Shown in pieces: positions 57,616 to 64,000 of a stretch of DNA of 64,000 nt. Source of the DNA: Amphimedon queenslandica. Lineage: Eukaryota; Porifera; Demospongiae; Haplosclerida; Niphatidae. The position numbers and the translations under genes were made by a program. Within the stretch, counting starts at the first letter, position 1. Each line of letters starts with the position of its first letter. The stretch lies in NCBI RefSeq assembly GCF_000090795.2, contig NW_003546348.1:53468-117467 (forward strand), in the 5' to 3' direction. Under the pieces are notes generated by a model. It was not told the origin of the DNA. It saw nothing but the letters and a program-made list of their open reading frames with translations, and ran no database searches.

Positions 57616-58986
57616 ATGGATCAGGGTGCAAGTGAAATTGATGCCAGTAAGAAAGAAGAACTTCAGGATTTTTTATATAAATACTGGCCAGATACAATAG
57701 AGGTAACTGTGTAAAGAGAGAGCTTCATGAATAACTATTTAATCTAGATTGTAAATGGACTAAAATTAGGAAAGGAGTTCACTGCCAAAATTTTTACTGA
57801 TAATGGTTGGCCTGATGTAAAGACTGTAATACTCATTTATAATGAAGGAAGTGTAACATGTAAGTCTTTCATAATAAAATCCTGACATAACAGCAACCAC
57901 AAATGTAATATTAAAAACCCCTCGATCATCAATATGTGATCTGAGGTATTTATACCACTCTAATAAGATTCGTAGTTTCCCATTACAGAGGCGGGCCTAA
58001 TGCAGGACAGGCAGGTTTGTTCATTTTCATTAAATTTATTCATTATCAGCTGTATAAACTGCTTGTATAATCAATGCAAAACCACAATGATGAATAGCCA
58101 TGCAGCACTATGCGGGCAGGTAATATAATTTGAGTGGCCTTATTACCAATTCGTTTTAACATGCACATCTGTTTCTATATGTCCTTCACATTCATAAACA
58201 GTTGCTTAATATCCTTGGTACAATAAGTTTATGGATTATTTTTAAATAGTTTTTTTTCCATTTGGCACTGATAATCCAAAAACTGCTTCAATATTAAAGT
58301 CTGTCGTTGATTCAAACCTTGAGGATGGACAGGAACCATCAATTCATGGTACTAGCATCATAATGATTTGATTCATTGCTACTAATATTGTGTGCATGTA
58401 CGTAATGTAGGTACTGAAGAATTTATTTTAGAACTGAAAAAAGTTATGGGGTTTCAAATATTAGCACCTCCCATATTCCGATATACTTATACAATTGCAA
58501 AAGACATTAATAGTGACAAAATGTTAGAGAAAAGGTAAATATTTTTTGCTATGCATTATATTGACAATGTAACATAGGCCTCTCCCCGAAAGATATAAAA
58601 TTGATAGCATTCAGTTTTCTGATATTAAATTTGTTGCATCAAAATGGGGCGAAGGAGGTGACATAGCGCAGCCATTTATAAATAACTTAGTTACCAACTA
58701 TCCGAGTGTTGCTATTTATGACACATCAACAGAACCTGCTCAACCAGTTTCATGGATAGTATCAACAGCTGTGGGGATCCTGTACCACTTATTTACAGTT
58801 GAAGAGCATCGAGGGAAAGGACTGGCCACCATTGTCATACAAGAGCAAACATGCAAGATACTGGCCAAAGGACTTACTCCATTTTGTTACATTTATGCAG
58901 ATAATGTTAAAAGCCAAGGGCTCTTTGAGAAGTGTGGGTATGTTAACAACAAATTGCATTTGTCTTATACCCACCTGGACTATTAA
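57616..58986 (+). CDS. GLYAT-like N-acyltransferase, tandem copy C (diverged)
   Basis: Exons: 57616-57702, 57748-57859, 58250-58348, 58411-58534, 58578-58986 (831 nt, 276 aa). Same exon count and phases as A and B, but clearly older divergence: exon 4 is 24-27 nt longer (KVMGFQILAPPIF ... KMLEKR), intron 2 is expanded, and the GNAT core reads VGILYHLFTVEEHRGKGLA. The CoA-binding loop RGKGLA remains. Start spacing from copy B is 1704 bp, close to the A-B spacing, supporting unequal crossing-over as the origin. No obvious disabling change, so probably functional. Confidence 0.78.
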
Positions 58987-59297
58987 CTTGTGACTATTTG
59001 CTTGTTTAATATTAAAATTATGTCTATTTTTGATAATACTATTAAAAATTCAATAGCTAGATTATATGACTGTGGTGCATATAAAAAGCTGTAGATTTGT
59101 GCCAACTGCATAATTAAAATCAATACATAATAAAATTATAATAGTACTCACAAAACATCAAATAGCTCCCATTTTATTGTTTTTTTGAATCATAACACAT
59201 CTGGCATAATAATAATAACAACAACAATAATAATAATAATAACTATTAAAAAATGAAATAAGAATAAATAAAAGTAAATGAAGTCAGATGAAAGGGA
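58987..59297. other. Convergent intergenic region, GLYAT-like C and MyTH4-FERM gene
   Basis: About 310 bp of AT-rich DNA with AATAAT runs near 59206-59242. No gene seen; presumably 3' UTRs and polyadenylation signals. Confidence 0.5.
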
Positions 59298-62200
59298 TTA
59301 TATCAGTGTGTAGGAGACTCTGTTAATGGATTTGCGTTGCTTCTCAGCGACAATATGTGTATAGTCACGTATTAAGTGAGCAATTTGAGATGCCTATGGC
59401 ATTAAAAAGTCATTGGAATGATTTGAATTTGAAGCATGCCATATAACATGGTAATGCTCCATATTATTTGCAATTTAACTCAGTAATGATACACATGCTT
59501 GCATTATGTTGCATATTATTTTATATTTTTATGTCTGTATCACTACTTTTAGTGTGTGCCTTACTTGAGTTGTGTTAAATATGAATCTTGTTCCTCTGGT
59601 AAGACTGTCCATCACAATTAGAATACTCTTCAACGAAGGACTGAGAAAAGTAACATTTAAAAAATAGTTAAAGGCAAAATCACCACTTACCTATAATTGA
59701 CAATGTTCTTGTATTCGTAAGAGACCAGTGGCTCCTTTTCCCTTCTCTTCAGTATATGTACTCCAGAATGATTAATTGCAAGCCAAAGACTCTTTGGAAG
59801 TGTTGTAGTGTGTGCCTGAACCACTTCAAATATCGTTGATCCATACAGCTGCCATTGTTGCGCAAAGGCAAGCAAGGCTTCATTGCACTCCTGCTCTGAA
59901 GTGTCGGAGTATTCATAGTGCTTGTGTCTGATGTTATCTGGATGAACTTTGTGCCTCAAGTGATTTGGGATTACTTGCTCTATGATAGACCTGGAACAAA
60001 AGAAATAATAATTAAACTTTCTGGAGTTTTTCTCTCACATGTAGTCTGAAAACTCAATGCTGTCTTGATAGTTTCCAAGCGTAGCTTGAGCTCTTAGTCC
60101 TGCCAAGTAAATCACTTCAGAGAGTGAAATGGGGAATCTGTCATTGACGACATCATCTATCACCTGCAAGAATAGAGAATAATTAATGTTTATGTTGTCT
60201 ACTCATTTCTTTTGTATATAAGCATTAAAACACGTCACTGCATGTATTTTTATTATTATCATATTATTATTATTGTTGTTGTTGTTGTTGTTGTTTATTT
60301 ACTTGATGCAGAAGGAGATTGAACTCCACATTGTCTTCTGGATTGTAGAATGGTCTTATGAAGAGCCTCTTCTGCAGAAATAAAAGTATCATTTATTGCT
60401 CCTATCAACACTGGCTGTACCTTAAACGTCAGTCTAAGTGTCTTTGTTGATCCAGTGCTTTTAGAGTACTTCTCCCACTTGAACATTGCATCAGATACTT
60501 TGTCACTTGGTAGCATATTACGCTCTAGTTGTCCAAGGACTTCATAAAGAGAGAATCCAAAGGCATCTTGAAAGAGACCAATCCTCTCCTGGACCATCTT
60601 AACGACCTGTTTAGCAAGTAATAGAATATAAGTCATGCACTTTAATAATTGCATGAGTTTGTTGTGTTACCTCTTCAGCTGTAGCTGCAGAATCAAACTC
60701 AAGTGCTCTGAATTGTCCATCAGTGAAATAGAACCTCTCGTGGATTGGGCGCCTAATTTTTGTTTAAGAGTGAGTGATGTGATGCACATCTCCCCCGTCT
60801 CTCTCTCTTTCTCTCTCTCTCTTTCTCAAGGTTTTCCCACAGGATATGGCATGGTCCTCATGCAGCTTCTTGTTAGTGGATTGTCAAGTTGCTAAAAAAT
60901 TGGGCCAAAGACCCAAGACTATAGCCTTTGGTCATTGGCCCAATTTTTGAGCAACTTTAAATAGTCATAAAAAATTCAAATTTGATTGGAATCAGCTCAA
61001 ACTTGATACACAACATAAGGACATGTATATGTATCAGAAAAAATTATTAAAATGAAGAATTCTCTTCTAGTCATTTTTGATGAAATTTGGCCAATGACCC
61101 AAGGCTATAGCCTTGGGTCATCTGCCAAAATTTGTCAAAAATGACTAGAAGAGAATTCTGTATTTTTATGATTACATATACATGTCCTTATGTTGTGTAT
61201 CAAGTTTGAGCTGATTCCGATCAAATTTAAATTTTTTATGAATTTTTGAAGTTGCTCTAAATGCGAATGCTGTCAGCTCATGAGGCTCATGCTGTTTAGC
61301 TCACTTAGCATGCTTTGTGGAAAACCCTGCTTTCTCTTTCTCTTTCTTTTCAAATTACTTTCTAATAATGCACTGTATCTCTCTCTGTGACGGAGGGTAT
61401 TTCCTATTCTTGCTCTCTATTGTCCTGTTGAGAGCTTTAAGACAGAACTGGGCATACTGTCCCTCCTCCGTGTAGGTGTCCAGTGTACAGCGACGGAGAT
61501 GGGCCTGTAAGTAGTTAAGTATTTGCTTGTTCCTGGGGACAACCACCCCACAGGCCAATGATAAGAAACGCCAGTTTTGTACATTGATACGACCATTAGA
61601 TTCTGAAAAGAATAAAAATACAATAAATTTAGCACATGCAAAGAACAAGACACAACTCTCTCTCTCCCTTTTTATGCTATATCCTTGCCTGGCTGCTCGG
61701 TGGTTTGTTTAATGATTTGAAGGTAGAACTCGTTGCAGAGTGCTTCTTTCTCCAGACATTTCTCAAGTGATAGCTGTACAAGAGTCATCACATCGTCAGG
61801 ATTGACTTCATCAAATCCTTTACCACTTGAAGGAGTAATGCCTAGAAAATTATCAATATACTTTCATGCTCAACTTTGGCACTCCCCCCAACTCTCTTCA
61901 AATTTTCCCTAATACCGGTACATGTACATACAGCCCGTGCACTTACCTGAGTGTACTAGTATGGTATAAAATAGTTGCATGCATATCTCATCTTCCTCTA
62001 CTCCTACACTGATTGTCAGTGGCTGCTTTAACATTGTCTTGGAGTATGACCAGTATGATCTCTTGTACAACTGTATTGAGACAACAAAAATCGCAATGAA
62101 ATATTTCTTTCTTTCACTTCATTTTTTCCGATACAATTTCTTGTACTTGTTTTTTACCTTCTCATAGTCTTTTCCAACTGTTCCTACGGCTGACATTTGT

Positions 62201-64000
62201 TCCATTTTTTGTTTGTTGACATAGCGGCGTAGCGTTGTTGTCAAAAACCCTGTTGCCTGCTCCACCGGTTGCCTTAAGATCCCATGCTCCACAAGTGACT
62301 TTCTCAGTGTTGCTATGTCAGCCCATATCCTTGACCTTTCCTCTTCACTCACTTTGACCTAATAAAAAAAGTAAATTTGTACAAATCATTTTATTAAAAA
62401 TTATTGTTGCACTTACCACATTTGTTTTTACTTCTCCCACTCTGTGCCAGTTCTGGTGCTGAGGAGAGTAGCTAGCAATAAGATTGGCTATGTCCTCCTT
62501 CTGTCCCGGCTTTGTTTCAAAATTAAATGAGACTTGCTTCTGATGTGCTTCGGTTATTTTCATGTTCAGAGTAATGGCATCCTCGACGATATCAACCGCC
62601 ACGTTATCCAACTCGTTGTAATTATATTCAGCCATTACCTGGACATACATGTAACCAATAAAGGCAGCTATAAAAACAAATATTTTCTGCCCCAGCCATT
62701 ATGCCATGAGTCAATTCCAATTAAAATCAAAAAGTGCAACAATTTTTAAGCAAATAATATATCATTTTAAACCTTTTTATTTCTTACATTTTTTGTTTTT
62801 TGGTTGACAAATTTCACTCCTTCAGCTCCAACAGCAAGCATCAGTACATTTGGGTGTGACCAGAATCCCTTATAAGTCACAGGGAACTGTGCGTAGCCAT
62901 ACAATGGGTAATGCTTGACAGCAGTCAGATACCAGACTTTAGCTTGTAATGCAGTTTTACCAGTACCAAACATCTACATGAAAAAAAAGAGAAACAGAAT
63001 TAAATGATGGATAAAGCAAGGGCTGGGTATTTCATTCCCCAATCTCTTCGTAACTTTTTTATTTTATTTTATCTTTTAAATTGTACTGCTCTCACCTCAT
63101 GTGCTTCTGCTATTGATTTCTTCCAGTCTTCTCTTGTTTTCAACCTGTTGCTTGACAGGATCCGTGGATGAATGTACTGCTCCAGTTCATCATATCGGCT
63201 CATCATTGTCCTGTCATAGGAACCCCATAGGACCTGAGCATGAAGACCAGCCAATTGAAGTGCCACTTTCTCATTCAGTGGAAACTCATCCAACTGCAGG
63301 ATAGAACAAAGAAGATAAAAATAGCATTATTATTAAAGAATTCCTGACCTTAGCTACTGAATGAACAGCTTGTGCATACATTAAGTGATACTCCACTGGG
63401 TCATCAGGTATCTCCTTGGGTCTCCTAAATATCCTCTTACGGAACACAAAACGAGAGTCTCCTCCTCCTAGAGCAGCTGTGAAGGAAGGTCTCTTACTGA
63501 TAGTTGTGTACTGAGTCATACGCATTGAGGATCTCTTGTCCCTAGAATGAAAAATTATTTATTCGTTATTTTCAAAATTTTCTAATGTAGATAAAAGCTG
63601 ACCTTTCCCATTGCGAGAGGATGTCAGAAATATAGTCGTGACCTTTAATAAAGTGTTCTCGGTCAGGGTTGACTTCAAACAGGCCCCACCCATCGCTAGA
63701 CTGGAGGTCAACGCGACTAGCAAGACTCTTAATGACGTCTGAAGCAGTAGCTGATGGATCGACACCCATAGCTTTAGCTTTGCCATCCAAGAAATAAAAA
63801 CGACAGATGAGCTGTGATGGAACCTTAACAGCCTTTGATAAAATAAAAATATGCCATAATACTAGTTTTATTATCAAGCAATTAATGCATAATAGTGATA
63901 TGTGTAGATCTAAGACATCTAGTCTCTTCTCTCTCACTTACTTCAATCTCAATGCTTGATGGAGGTAGTCTTCGTGCACTGGGTTTGACCGTTCTCATTG
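59298..64000 (-). CDS. MyTH4-FERM protein, probably an unconventional myosin tail (5' part beyond window)
   Basis: Stop at 59298; multi-exon, last exons 59393-59298, 59640-59565, 59990-59691, 60163-60039, 60371-60303, 60606-60421, about 60752-60670, then 61359 onward to the window edge. In protein order: FERM1 F1 lobe ([20 protein letters not shown]), F2 ([38 protein letters not shown]), F3 ([27 protein letters not shown]). A MyTH4 domain follows ([31 protein letters not shown]), then FERM2 ([60 protein letters not shown]) ending shortly after [14 protein letters not shown]. Tandem MyTH4-FERM tails are typical of myosins VII, XV and XXII. No SH3 is apparent between FERM1 and the second MyTH4. 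The motor, if any, is outside the window. Confidence 0.85.
60827..61329. mobile_element. Palindromic hairpin-family element with altered cores and inverted termini (MyTH4-FERM gene intron)
   Basis: Ends CAAGGTTTTCCCACAGG and GTGGAAAACCCTG are inverted repeats related to the CAGGGTTTCCC ends of the 44.4-kb element. Inside, two cores replace the usual palindrome: about 60907-60935 (imperfect) and about 61088-61113, containing perfect CCCAAGGCTATAGCCTTGGG. Around the second core the sequence is inverted-repeated over roughly 150-190 bp on each side. CTTTCTC-like words flank both ends, but the region is pyrimidine-rich, so a target duplication cannot be claimed. Confidence 0.75.

Noticed and set aside
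1-64000. Search for tRNA or rRNA genes, reverse transcriptase, integrase, capsid or transposase frames
   Set aside because: No frame showed motifs of these families and no tRNA-like A/B boxes with cloverleaf potential were convincing by eye.

Overview
The window is animal nuclear DNA: AT-rich, with intron-dense genes, mostly short introns (about 40-200 bp), canonical GT-AG junctions and orthologues of metazoan proteins (RIN, TMEM62, SETD3, MyTH4-FERM protein, sororin). A near-single-exon protein with a beta-helix-like ectodomain and a multi-pass C-terminus belongs to a family I recognise from the demosponge Amphimedon queenslandica. My best inference is a demosponge, probably Amphimedon or a close relative. 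No retrovirus, LTR element, Polinton or toxin gene was seen.

Layout. 1-7 kb is gene-poor: a duplicated RRP36 exon, a possible terminal exon, an unrecognised two-exon gene (3368-3916) and a GA-rich macrosatellite. 6.5-12.3 kb: RRP36 (-) and ALKBH1 (+), head to head, with a minisatellite and a foldback element in an ALKBH1 intron. 12.4-15.4 kb: sororin/CDCA5-like gene (-) head to head with OVCA2 (+). 16.1-19.5 kb: SRSF3-type RRM protein (-) and a TMEM179-like four-pass protein (+). 19.65-25.4 kb: RPAP1 (+, 26 exons). 25.5-29.0 kb: beta-helix/multi-pass protein (-). 29.4-32.6 kb: DNAJC17 (-) head to head with LSM1 (+). 33.7-46.6 kb: RhoGEF with a C-terminal CRIB motif (-) head to head with a RIN-family Rab5 GEF (+). 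47.1-50.7 kb: MBIP (-) head to head with TMEM62 (+). 50.8-59.0 kb: SETD3 (-) head to head with the first of three tandem GLYAT-like acyltransferases (+). 59.3-64.0 kb: C-terminal part of a MyTH4-FERM protein (-), running off the right edge.

Two themes stand out. First, genes are packed as head-to-head pairs whose start codons lie about 44-145 bp apart, and most of these gaps contain a CACGTG palindrome. Many of the genes are housekeeping (ribosome biogenesis, RNA polymerase assembly, splicing, mRNA decay, tRNA/DNA demethylation, cohesion). Second, a dispersed repeat family with a period of about 186 bp and a perfect palindrome at its core sits inside introns of five genes. Different copies have different but still self-complementary palindromes, and two carriers end in CAGGGTTT-type inverted termini, so it looks like a non-autonomous DNA transposon lineage that expanded internally as a hairpin satellite.

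Exon coordinates were derived by hand from reading frame, splice phase and family similarity. Joined lengths are divisible by three for all complete multi-exon models given with exon lists.
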